The notes under the pieces: generated by a model
Told to the model about the DNA's origin: nothing
Seen by the model: only the letters and a program-made list of their open reading frames with translations
Databases searched by the model: none
Source: Siphonodentalium dalli
Lineage: Eukaryota; Mollusca; Scaphopoda; Gadilida; Siphonodentaliidae
Length of the DNA stretch: 64,000 nucleotides
Assembly (NCBI GenBank): GCA_032622095.1
Contig: CP136063.1
Location: 32,552,987-32,616,986, forward strand
Direction of reading: 5' to 3'
Shown here: positions 30,815-39,667 of the stretch, piece by piece
Numbering within the stretch: the first letter of the stretch is position 1
How the letters are laid out: every line of letters begins with the position of its first letter
Position numbers and translations under genes: made by a program

Positions 30815-33091
30815 ATGCCCACGCGAATCTATCTTTGTAATCAGATACCGGCTAACCCGCTAATACACACCTATATTTTTACATATAGGGGTGCGAGCGA
30901 TATGAAGCCCACAGAAAACTTCGTTAAAGCGACCCTCTTCATACTTATCATCGGCTTTCAAACTAGTGACACTATGTTAACTCGACAGAACATGTTATTT
31001 TTGCATCACCGGCAAATTGCTGTCTCAAATGAAAATTGGGATCTCAGTTTTCTCATCGAACTCACACCATATTATTCCTACATAACAAGACTTGCTAGCG
31101 ACATAAGGATGGCCCAAAATAAACTCAATAGCATTTGTGCCACGTTTCATCAAAGCACATATCACCATAACAAACCTCCATTCAGGAACGAGACAAATAA
31201 CATTAACTTTAATCTCATCAACATTTTGACAGATTTACAAACTGAATTAGCCGCGGCCCTCACGGAAACAAAACAAATCCAATATGAGTATCATAATTAT
31301 TATCAACTCCATAATACCAAAAGACTCAAAAAAGCAATATTACCAGTAATCAGCGATATCGCCAAATTTTTATTTGGCACACCTTCAATGTCAGATATTA
31401 CACATGTAGAAGATAACATACGAACCCTCTACCAAAACCAAAAAAAAATCCAACACGATACTCAAACCGCTTATTCTATCATGAATATCACACGCGTCAT
31501 TTCAAACGAAAATCGCCAACGAGTCAACACATTATCAACAACAATATCCAATATTCAAGCCACACTTCGAAAAGAAACACATCGAACTCAAAAACACGTA
31601 CATACAATTGAAATATTCACAATCATCAACGCTAAGTTTCTAGTAATATTACATGAAATACAACAAAATGTTATCCAAGCAAAATTATATTTGCGACATC
31701 TTAAAGTTCAAATTGCCTCTCTAATTAACCACCGATTAATACCGGAGATCATAAGCCCAATACATTTAAAACACGCACTTGACAGCATAACGAAATTACT
31801 TCCAGCTCATTTGAAGTTACCATTCCCCATAGAATCGGGGATTGCAAAATATTACCAACATTCGAACACACAAACCATACTCACAGACAGCAAACTAATC
31901 ATTACCATAACAATTTATTTACGCGATATCAGAATGCAGTTTGACATATTCCGCGCTATACCATTTTTTTATCCATTAGACCCCCGAGACCCAAAACTCA
32001 GACACAACAATAAATATACAGTTGCCCGAATCGATATTACTCATAATTATCTGCTATTATCTCCCGACCGATCCAAATATACCACTATTGGTGCCAATCA
32101 CCCGTGTATTTTAAATAAATTACCATATTGTAAAATTCAAAAAATTTCAATAGCAGCATCACATAATCACAACTGCCTACTAAACATATTCACCAATGAT
32201 ACAAAAAATACCGCCACAAATTGCCCTATAGCCATATACCCTCAGTATAATTTACCGTCCGCTATTAAGCTGGCGGCATGTACATGGCTTATAACAACCA
32301 CGAAAGCTCATACATTTACAGTAAACTGTCATCACAATCTCTTAAGAAAACGACCGTATAGAATCACAATTTTACCCCCCATCGCAACGATAACTTTACC
32401 ACCAAGGTGCATAGCTACATCAGCCAGTATCAAACTAATTGCATTCACAACTTTGAACTCATCAAACATCACCATCAAGACACAAATAACCCAATTACAA
32501 TCAACTATTGAATTACATAAATTGCCACAATGGAAGCCATTATTTTCCCAAATTCATAACTTGCCCCCTCAAGTATCGATTCCAAACAAGTTACCCCCCA
32601 TAAAGCAACTATCATTATATGATTTTCTGCAAACAGTCACTTCCCTGCAACCCATCAAACAAAAGAAAAAACAGGATTATTACCAAATTATCATTCCCGC
32701 GGTCATTACGTTTGTATTAATTTTACTGATTGCCATCTCAAGTCGCAAATACATTATTCAGTGTATCACGAAAATTTCCCAATACCAGACTCAACGCAAT
32801 CACAACACGCGACGAATTAAAATCGCAAAGCGACGAAATAAACTTAACCAAATGATAAAGGGAACTGATATGCAACTTCGTCACAGACTAACCCCACCAA
32901 TACCCAATGAAGCTACGAAAGATATTCATTTGTCTCCAGCTAAGGAACCTCAAATACAAATCACACAAGAAGATTTGACATTTCCCAAAAAACACCCGCG
33001 AGATGTTGATGCAGAATCATCCACATTACGACCTATGAAAATAATGAAAACTCACGCGTCCATCCATAACCCACCACTTAATCTATATTGA
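30815..33091 (+). CDS. env: envelope-like glycoprotein, F / errantivirus Env class
   Basis: The uninterrupted ORF has 758 codons. The likely start is the second ATG (30902, residue 30): it is followed by a signal-peptide-like segment (hydrophobic 39-48), and a plausible splice acceptor (AG at 30887-30888) lies just before it. A basic KRLKK stretch (169-173) precedes a hydrophobic segment with FLFGT (185-189). This order of basic cleavage-like site and fusion-peptide-like region resembles baculovirus F proteins and insect errantivirus Env. A helical region (about 195-330), cysteines at 431, 439, 454, 470, 489, 505 and 532, and sequons at 125, 224, 461, 548 and 551 follow. One membrane segment (about 624-642) is followed by a long basic tail of about 115 residues. 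Such proteins mediate membrane fusion; whether this one works is unknown. Class assignment rests on motif order, not a search. Confidence 0.7.
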   Translation: MPTRIYLCNQIPANPLIHTYIFTYRGASDMKPTENFVKATLFILIIGFQTSDTMLTRQNMLFLHHRQIAVSNENWDLSFLIELTPYYSYITRLASDIRMAQNKLNSICATFHQSTYHHNKPPFRNETNNINFNLINILTDLQTELAAALTETKQIQYEYHNYYQLHNTKRLKKAILPVISDIAKFLFGTPSMSDITHVEDNIRTLYQNQKKIQHDTQTAYSIMNITRVISNENRQRVNTLSTTISNIQATLRKETHRTQKHVHTIEIFTIINAKFLVILHEIQQNVIQAKLYLRHLKVQIASLINHRLIPEIISPIHLKHALDSITKLLPAHLKLPFPIESGIAKYYQHSNTQTILTDSKLIITITIYLRDIRMQFDIFRAIPFFYPLDPRDPKLRHNNKYTVARIDITHNYLLLSPDRSKYTTIGANHPCILNKLPYCKIQKISIAASHNHNCLLNIFTNDTKNTATNCPIAIYPQYNLPSAIKLAACTWLITTTKAHTFTVNCHHNLLRKRPYRITILPPIATITLPPRCIATSASIKLIAFTTLNSSNITIKTQITQLQSTIELHKLPQWKPLFSQIHNLPPQVSIPNKLPPIKQLSLYDFLQTVTSLQPIKQKKKQDYYQIIIPAVITFVLILLIAISSRKYIIQCITKISQYQTQRNHNTRRIKIAKRRNKLNQMIKGTDMQLRHRLTPPIPNEATKDIHLSPAKEPQIQITQEDLTFPKKHPRDVDAESSTLRPMKIMKTHASIHNPPLNLY
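30887..30888 (+). promoter_or_regulatory. candidate splice acceptor for env mRNA
   Basis: A T/C-rich run 'ctatatttttacatatag' ends in AG at 30887-30888, 13 nt before the ATG at 30902. A donor would lie upstream, probably in the missing 5' part, so this cannot be tested within the window. Confidence 0.4.
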
Positions 33092-33880
33092 TCATTTTCC
33101 CAATAATACCATTTTTTTCCTATAAGGGGCACAAACCCACAGACTAATTCTAATATCGTTACTGCATGCATACCACGTCAGCTGCATATGCTAACGCCAT
33201 TATGACACGTGCCAACCCCAAGAGTTAGACAGCTGACCGCCGATTATCTTCAATAACATTGGTCACGGATCTCCCCATCTATCAACAAACGCATTAATTA
33301 ATGACTCATATACCACACTCCAAACAATATTTCACCTCTGACACATGCTCTCAACAATTCCCTGTGCAATTGACGGCAGATGAGAAACATTTGGTCTCTC
33401 ATTACCCCAATACCGAATGTATACATATCGTCATGATTTTATTAACAATACAACATGCATTTATATAATACATCACCAATGTTCATCATTTACAAAACAT
33501 ACCATGCACTATTACCGTATTGTTATATTCATTACTTATCATATTCTATATTCTATTATCATACCTTATTCTACATATCAATATAGCACGCATTATGACT
33601 GCATGCCCGATCATTTTATATACCCAACCCATATAAGCTTTTCACACCATTTATTTCATAATCTCATAATATTGCGTATCATCATTTTAAGACAACTTAA
33701 CATGGCACATCATCACTTTAAGATAACTTTGTTCCACAGGTATTAATCATAACTTCACCACAATCAATGTTATTATACTTCATTCAGCCTCACCCACATT
33801 ATATCATCACAATTACCCCAGTTAGGTCCATAATTTTGATGTTACATAAGATTTTCCGCTGCGCTAAAAAAATCTTACAC
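33092..33880 (+). other. env to polypurine tract spacer
   Basis: A/T/C-rich, G-poor sequence. A 109-codon ORF (33417-33746) has a proper ATG, but its product is a low-complexity mix of His, Ile, Tyr and Thr expected from the base composition, so I do not call it. A 9-bp stem (33847-33855 with 33869-33877, loop 13 nt) lies just before the polypurine tract. Confidence 0.45.
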
Positions 33881-33890
33881 GGGTGGGGGA
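33881..33890 (+). promoter_or_regulatory. polypurine tract (plus-strand primer site)
   Basis: GGGTGGGGGA stands out in an otherwise G-poor strand and lies directly before the LTR start, the place where reverse transcription primes the plus strand. Confidence 0.6.
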
Positions 33891-33953
33891 CATATGTGAG
33901 ATAACTACCCATTATAATCTCACAACTTGATTTAAACTATACGAATGTCCCAA

Positions 33954-33960
33954 TATATAA
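33954..33960 (+). promoter_or_regulatory. LTR TATA box
   Basis: TATATAA followed by AACCCC, about 60 nt into the LTR. In a complete element the 5' copy would drive the genomic transcript. Confidence 0.5.
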
Positions 33961-34298
33961 AACCCCAAACTCAGATATTCGTGTTCGGTTCTCGAAACCT
34001 CACACGTCTTATCATCAGCGAAGATATAAACACAATGAAGATGGCTCCCAAATATGGTCAAGAGAGATGACCATAACGGAGGAACCAATCCCGATGTGTA
34101 TTGCCAAACGCCTCATCTAATATGCATCCCAAATAGTATATAAGAAACAACCACATCCCATCACATCATGCTTTCACTAGACTCATCTCATCTAGAGGTT
34201 ATATCCAGGCATCACGCACACCAGGCATCACCCATTCGGGGACATCATTTCGCGGCGACCATTCTATTTGTACACACTGCATATATTGTTCACTACGT

Positions 34299-34304
34299 AA
34301 TAAA
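34299..34304 (+). terminator. LTR polyadenylation signal
   Basis: AATAAA followed by GACTTGTACC, 60 nt before the LTR end. It is in the position expected for cleavage near the R/U5 border. Confidence 0.5.
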
Positions 34305-34364
34305 GACTTGTACCTACTATATCTATGTGTTCATTAGCTCACAATATTTACTCGGAAGATAACA

Positions 34365-34517
34365 GTATACGATGCCATACAGTTGTTCCATGGCACCTCA
34401 ACCTTTGGTGGAAACCGTAAAACTAATGAAAATGAAGAAAGCCAGACTCAACATCAAGACTACATGTGCATGCATAAGTGACGGTTCAATGATTTTGACT
34501 CCATCAGATGATATTTA
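34365..34517. other. right flank of the retroelement
   Basis: The base composition returns to normal (G no longer depleted). No feature seen. Confidence 0.5.
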
Positions 34518-34899
34518 AGCGACACCAATTTTTAAGTCTGGTTTACGATAATGTGGGGAGAAAAAAAGTAGATGCATGAGGGAAAAAAATAAAAAAGATT
34601 GCCCCCCCCCCCCCCCCCAATTTATATCAAGTAAATCGTGGAATTTTACATAAATTTTACAAAAATTGTGAAAAAATGTTTTTGAATGAAATTCTGTTCA
34701 AACAAGACATATCTTGTCATGAAATACATGAAAATATGGATCTGTAAATGATCATAAGCAGAACCGGATGCGACAGTGCTCAAATGAAAATCAGTATGCG
34801 TGTAAAATATTTTGGGACAAAAAAATTAAAAAAAATTCATGAAATGGAAAAAAAGTTGTAGGAGGTGTTCGTAAACCAGACTTAAAAATTGGTGTCGCC
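34518..34899. mobile_element. Harbinger-like MITE, family GGCGACACC, copy 1
   Basis: The end AGCGACACCAATTTTTAAGT and its complement at the right (ending GGTGTCGCC) form an inverted repeat of about 30 bp. Both sides carry TTA (34515-34517 and 34900-34902), the 3-bp duplication typical of PIF/Harbinger. The first base differs from copy 2 at 43523. There is a C homopolymer inside and no gene. Confidence 0.75.
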
Positions 34900-35240
34900 T
34901 TAGGCTCATGTTAACACATGTTCACATATTCTCAAATAATTGTCTCCCTCAACCACACTAGCATGGTAATTCGTGAAAATAAATGTCAATGCAACTTACT
35001 CTCAGGCTCCAAATAAAAGTGCAGGCCAAAATAATAGTGCAGGGGGTGAAATTCCATTGAAAGTTAATAAAAGTACAGACCCAAATTATAGTGCAGGGGT
35101 AACTCTGAGCAAAACATCAAATTTTTATAGCCGGTTCAAGTATACGAGTCAACATGTGTAGTACAAGTACATGTATGTATCATGTGGTGTTATTTTGGTT
35201 TGCCACATACTTGAATATGTACTCTTGAGTGCCTAATGTA

Positions 35241-36456
35241 TATGGGAGGCCAAATTCACATTTAATAATGAATTGCGCTTAAGCGCAAATAATTGCGGTT
35301 AAGCACAATCAATTGCGCTTAAGCGCAAATACCACATATTGTGCTTAAGCGCAAATAGGGCATTTACGCTTAAGCGCAATTAATTGCGCTTAAGCGTAAT
35401 TGTGACTACTATCTAACCTACCCATAAACTATTAGCATGACCTGGTGTATCATCTAGCAACACAAGATGAGCATTGGGCTAATTTTGACTTGTACTCAAC
35501 AGTCAAACTGTGAGTATGTGTTCAACAAGGAGAATCCCCTAATTACATATTATCAGCATCCCTCTATCCAAAGAATTGATGTCGCCTTCCCGGAACTCTA
35601 GTAATGTTTTGTATGATGTTTTTAATGTATTTTTGCACAGATTTTAGCCTTTACTATGGTAATATCCTATACATGCATGCGTTGTCACTGCATGAGGGCT
35701 TTCTTACCCCATACAGTAATGCTCTATTTAATCGACTTCTTAACCACAGCAGAATTATGGGTAACTTTTCAGGATTTAGTTGGAAATATGGCTTGTTGCC
35801 ATTCATCGAAAAGCTCTCAAGAGCTTTCCGATGAATGGCAACAAGCCATATTTCCGACTAAATCCTGAAAAGTTATCCATAATTCTGCTGTGGTTAAGGA
35901 GTCGATTAATTAGAGCATTACTGTATGGTTTACTTATTGACTTAAATCAGGGGGAAAAAACCCTATTTTCATATTATCAGCATCCCTGTCCAAAAAATGG
36001 TGTGTAATTACTGGAGCTTGGGTGTCTCAGTCCTGAAGCTCTAGTTTTTCTTATTAAATCAGCAGCTCTTGCACAAATCTATAGTATTTCCATGATCATA
36101 TAGTGCGAATGTGGTGTCACCGAGGACTTGCTTCCCTCATATGGTGTGCCTGTATACTCGAAAATTGAAGAAAATCAATGTCGCCCCCGACTACTTAATA
36201 CAGAAAGTAATGCTATTACTAATATATACCGAAGATAATATAATGCTATCACGAATCGCTCCAACTAAAACAGAAGGTGATACTATTGCGAGTCAGCCAT
36301 TTTGATAAAGAAGTTGATAGGAGTTAATGCTAAGTTATGGAGAAACCTATTTATTCACCAGGGGTGTTTTGTTACATATAACCATGGATTGTGCTTAAGC
36401 GCAATTGATTGCGCTTAAGCACAATTAATTATTAAATGTGAATTTGGCCTCCCATA
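35241..36456. mobile_element. 1.2 kb TIR element with GCGCTTAAGCGC subterminal palindromes
   Basis: The ends TATGGGAGGCCAAATTCACA and the complement at the right (TGTGAATTTGGCCTCCCATA) form a long inverted repeat that continues through 'tttaataa'. Flanks are a perfect 6-bp duplication AATGTA (35235-35240 and 36457-36462). Next to each end are palindromes of the type TTGCGCTTAAGCGCAA, about six at the left (35273-35400) and two at the right (36390-36425), likely transposase-binding sites. No transposase is encoded. A mariner-like fold-back MITE sits inside at 35714. Confidence 0.7.
35714..35923. mobile_element. mariner-like fold-back MITE, copy 1
   Basis: The element is almost a complete palindrome of 210 bp, centred on 'aaagctctcaagagcttt'. 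It starts CAGTAATGCTCTA, ends TAGAGCATTACTG and is flanked by TA on both sides, as for Tc1/mariner elements. The two arms differ at only a few positions. Copies 2 and 3 are at 39451 and 41177. The ORFs inside are arm sequence, not genes. Confidence 0.8.
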
Positions 36457-36462
36457 AATGTA

Positions 36463-36583
36463 CGATTATTAAAATCGAGGTAAAATTCCCACCTGTACGA
36501 TCGTTATTTGGTCCTGTACGTTTATTAAATTAACCAAAAGAAATAATTCACCAATCTTAAATTGTGTTATTCATATAAGAAAT
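36463..36583. repeat. subterminal part of the AATAAACGTGC family element
   Basis: Repeats of 'gtacgattattaaa', 'gtacgatcgttatttgg' and 'gtacgtttattaaa' continue the inner element's left subterminal region after the 1.2 kb insertion. Confidence 0.5.
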
Positions 36584-37290
36584 GAACGGCGGTTTCAATG
36601 CGGTCATGGGGTTTTGACCGCGAGAAAAAATCAGCAAACAGCATGAACCCCGAAGGGGTTCATGCGGAGTTTGCTGATTTTTTTAACGCGGACAAAACCC
36701 ATGACCACATTGAATCCGCCGTTTATTATTTATATTTATATACTTAAATTCATTATGAACTAGGATTGTATGTCTTTCCCACTATTTATTCATCTATTTA
36801 AACGAACGCATGGAGTTCAGTTCAGACAGTTCGAATCCTTGGTTTTTTGAAAACCAAACACTGATTGTAGACCGAAACAAATTTCTTGCCAAATCCGGAC
36901 CTACTAGATACTCAAGCAGTCGGTAATTTCCGACAATCCCCGGTGATTTCCGGGACCAATGTGTAAATAAACCTATGAACGACACTGGAAGTGACGTCAC
37001 GTTACGTTCAAATAAGAAATAGACGGCGGTTTCAATGTGGTCATGGGATTTTGACCGCGAGAAAAGATCAACAAACTGCATGAACCCCGAAGGGGTTCAT
37101 GCGGTGTTTGCTGATTTTTTATCGCGGTCAAAACCCATGACCACGTTGAATCCGCCGTGTATTATTTATATTTATATACTCAAATTCATTATGAACTAGG
37201 ATTGTCTGTCTTTCCCACTATTTATTCATCTATTTAAATGAACGCACGAAGTTCAGTTCAGAAAGTGCGAATCCTCGTTTTTTGGAAAAC
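36584..37290. repeat. duplicated fold-back module (offset 437 bp)
   Basis: A block holding a palindrome ('ggcggtttcaatg' to 'cattgaatccgcc', with 'gcatgaaccccgaaggggtt' at the centre) plus 'attcattatgaactaggatt' occurs at about 36584-36850 and again at about 37021-37290. The two copies differ by roughly one base in ten to fifteen. Between them lies a second block (36860-37020). Confidence 0.65.
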
Positions 37291-37593
37291 CAAACATTTT
37301 GAGAATCCGTTCTTGAAGAACGGAAAAAAAGAAGCAATTTTACAGTTTAGTATACACATATGACAAACTGTCTTGTTTAGCTAGTAACTAATGTAGACGT
37401 GTTGATTTCAAGAATGATAACTGAAACTAACAATTAAGGTTCGGCTTTGGATAAGAAATCGACAACACGCCGTTCTACCATAATGATATATTTCTGAGGT
37501 TCGGGGGAATATTTGTAGCGGTAAGGAAAATGATAAAACGTTATTAAGTAGCAGGATTTTTGAACATCAACGTTTAGTAACACCGGGCAACAA

Positions 37594-37942
37594 CACTGAC
37601 TATAGACCAAAATTAATTTTTTGCCAAATCCGGACGTACTATATATAGATACTCAAGCAGTCGGCAATGTCCGACAATCCCCAGTCATTTCCGGGACCAA
37701 TGTGTTCATAAACCTATGAACGACACTGCCACACTGGAAGTGACGTCACGTTGCGTTCATAGGTTTATGAACGCATTGGATACGGGGGCGTGTCTACCGT
37801 AACGCTATGGGGTAATCGGAGGAGATATTAGGTGTATGTAAATATAGGTTTATGAACGCATTGAATAAGGGGTGTGTCTACCGTAACGCTATGGGGAAAT
37901 CAGAAGAGATATCAGGTTTATGTAAATATAGATAAATGAACT
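37594..37942. repeat. second copy of the linking block and a 94-bp tandem repeat
   Basis: The part 37594-37756 repeats 36860-37020 (shared 'ttgccaaatccgga', 'gggaccaatgtgt', 'gaagtgacgtcacgtt'). The part 37759-37942 is two copies of a 94-bp unit with 'aggtttatgaacgcattg' and 'tctaccgtaacgctatgggg'. No coding content is seen. Confidence 0.6.
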
Positions 37943-38378
37943 CTGATTGTTGACAGTGATCAGCACACTGTACATGTAGATTCACAGACCTGGCTATCCA
38001 TCAAAACTAATTTATGTCACATGGCATCAGTAAACCAGTCAGATGGTGTGTTTTGTTGGGATGTATGGTACTAATATTTCCAGTCTGTACGTTTATTCCG
38101 CCCTGTACTATTATTCAGTTATGCGACATTTTCCAACATGTACTATTATTCCACCCTGTACTTTTATAGGCACTCAAGAGTACATGCAAAGTAAAGCCCA
38201 TCATCTTTACATCCGAATCATATAGAAATCTTGAATTTGTGCTGATTTAAATTTTCATAGCTTCAAAATATTAATAAACGTGCAGACCCAAATAAGCACT
38301 GTGCAGGGGGGGGGTGATTTCCCAAGAAAAATAATAAACGTGCATGCAGCTGGTGCATGCATGTTTATTTGGAGCCCA

Positions 38379-39450
38379 AGAGTAAAGAGGTGGAGGTGAA
38401 TGTTACATGTATGTTGTTATTAACGAATAATAGGTTCCACCAGCAATAAGTCGCGACCTGACAGATGGGTATTTGTTGGCGTCATGCCTGTCGAACATTA
38501 TGATGGCCACATATATTGTCATATAACAGCGATTTACGATCTCTCTTGTTGGCTCATAATATAAATTAAGAAATTGGCCTTGTGTTTGTTCCTTGCGTAA
38601 AAAAAATTTTTTAGTACAAACGTCCTCATTGATTGTGTCCCTCGACTCCTCATGTAGTTGGTCAAGTAACTTACATGTATGTACATGTACAGAGCACTCA
38701 CAAATTTCTTAGAAAGGCGACCACATGTTCGAATCTACTTTGCGATTTTGGAGCAACGCATTTGTAAATGCGTTCATATTTTAACACATTTACCTTGATT
38801 TATTCACAAACAAATGTCTTGATGCAGGCCTTAAAATCCATCAGATTTTTTGCAATAATCAAAATGTTAGTGTTTCACTTTCTACAGGGAATCAAGACTT
38901 TTTACTAGAATCAAAATGAGAATCATGATTCTCAGATTCTGATTATAAAACAATTAATGTCAACAGTGTTTATTTATGTTTATTCCATTTTGAATAGAAA
39001 ACTACATCATGAATGTCCGATTCCGATCATGTACGCCAGGAGTGGGAAAATAACACAGAATTATTCAGATGTGAATTTAAATTAAACAAAATTAAAACTA
39101 AAATTGCAAAATACACTCACTATACACTATCGTATCGTTATTTTGGGTGTTCATGCTAGTATACTTTTTCGGCGCATTGATCGGTAATTTCAATGCGACT
39201 GCGATTATTCCCAATGCAGTGCATTTAAATGCTGTCGTTAAGGCATTTACAAAGTGGCGTGACACAATGCACCCTCAATGCATTTTAAATGCAACAACCG
39301 CATTTCATTGATCCACGTTGTAAAGGACATTTATTTTTAGAATATTTGTATATAACCACATGAATAAAGAACAAATCAACTGTTTTTATTACTTTGTAAA
39401 CCTCTGATGTTTCCCATACAGTATACATTTGTATATTGTAAACCATGTTA
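38379..39450. other. gene-free sequence
   Basis: No supported feature. The stretch 39190-39310 has several 'aatgca/tgcatt' words that could pair, but no clear element. Confidence 0.5.
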
Positions 39451-39667
39451 CAGTAATTCTAGAGCTAATTAATCGACTCCTTAACTACAGCAGAATTATG
39501 GGTAACTTTTCAGGATGTAGTCCGAAATATGGCTTGTTGCCATTCGTCTCAAAGCTCTCACCGAGAGCTTTCCGATGAATGGCATCAACCCATATTTCCG
39601 ACTAAATCCTGAAAAGTTACCCATAATTCTGCTGTAGTTAAGGAGTCGATTAATTAGAGCATTACTG
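39451..39667. mobile_element. mariner-like fold-back MITE, copy 2
   Basis: A 217-bp near-palindrome starting CAGTAATTCTAGAGC and ending AGAGCATTACTG with TA flanks. The sequence matches copy 1 along both arms, with scattered differences that make the arms less symmetric. Confidence 0.8.

Larger units (their letters stand above)
24650..34364 (+). mobile_element. 5'-truncated env-bearing LTR retroelement
   Basis: Integrase, an overlapping ORF, an envelope-like ORF, a polypurine tract and one LTR lie in retroviral order on the plus strand. Two small antisense genes and two tandem arrays lie between pol and env. The plus strand is strikingly G-poor and A/C-rich from about 24.7 to 34.36 kb, including non-coding parts, and this bias stops at both edges; that is the best evidence that the block is one unit. 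Gag, protease, RT, RNase H and the 5' LTR are absent and the left edge falls in the linker before the integrase. Integrase type and Env class place it near Metaviridae (gypsy/errantivirus-like). The left boundary is good to a few tens of bases only. Confidence 0.8.
33895..34364 (+). repeat. 3' LTR of the retroelement (470 bp)
   Basis: The segment begins TGTGAGATAAC and ends GGAAGATAACA, the TG...CA termini of an LTR. It contains a TATA box at 33954 and AATAAA at 34299. If transcription starts about 30 nt after the TATA box, U3 would be only about 90 nt and R about 330 nt, unusual proportions. Because the 5' LTR is missing, the limits cannot be confirmed by pairwise comparison and no target duplication can be checked. 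Confidence 0.55.
35222..38181. mobile_element. inner element of the AATAAACGTGC TIR family
   Basis: The left end CTCTTGAGTGCC (after TA) and right end GGCACTCAAGAG (before TA) are perfect 12-bp inverted repeats. Behind them lie 'gtacgtttattaaa' and 'tgtacgtttattccgcc' motifs of the family. It hosts the element at 35241-36456 close to its left end, and duplicated fold-back modules in the middle. Confidence 0.5.
34999..38376. mobile_element. outer element of the AATAAACGTGC TIR family
   Basis: The left end CTCTCAGGCTCCAAATAAAA and right end TTTATTTGGAGCCCAAGAG are inverted repeats with TA flanks (34997-34998 and 38377-38378). Both subterminal regions repeat variants of 'aataaacgtgcagaccc'. A second pair of related ends lies just inside (35222 and 38181), so the outer element has swallowed, or been duplicated with, a second member. 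Pairing of these ends is my inference from their symmetry. Confidence 0.5.

Noticed and set aside
33417-33746. 109-codon ORF between env and the LTR
   Set aside because: The product is a mixture of His, Ile, Tyr and Thr that the A/T/C-rich composition produces by chance; no domain or promoter is seen.
24639-34364. A self-contained integrase-env DNA transposon with terminal inverted repeats (Ginger or Polinton type)
   Set aside because: The LTR end has no inverted copy near 24.65 kb, no DNA polymerase or capsid gene is present, and a polypurine tract and LTR-like TATA/AATAAA are seen. A truncated LTR element is the simpler reading.
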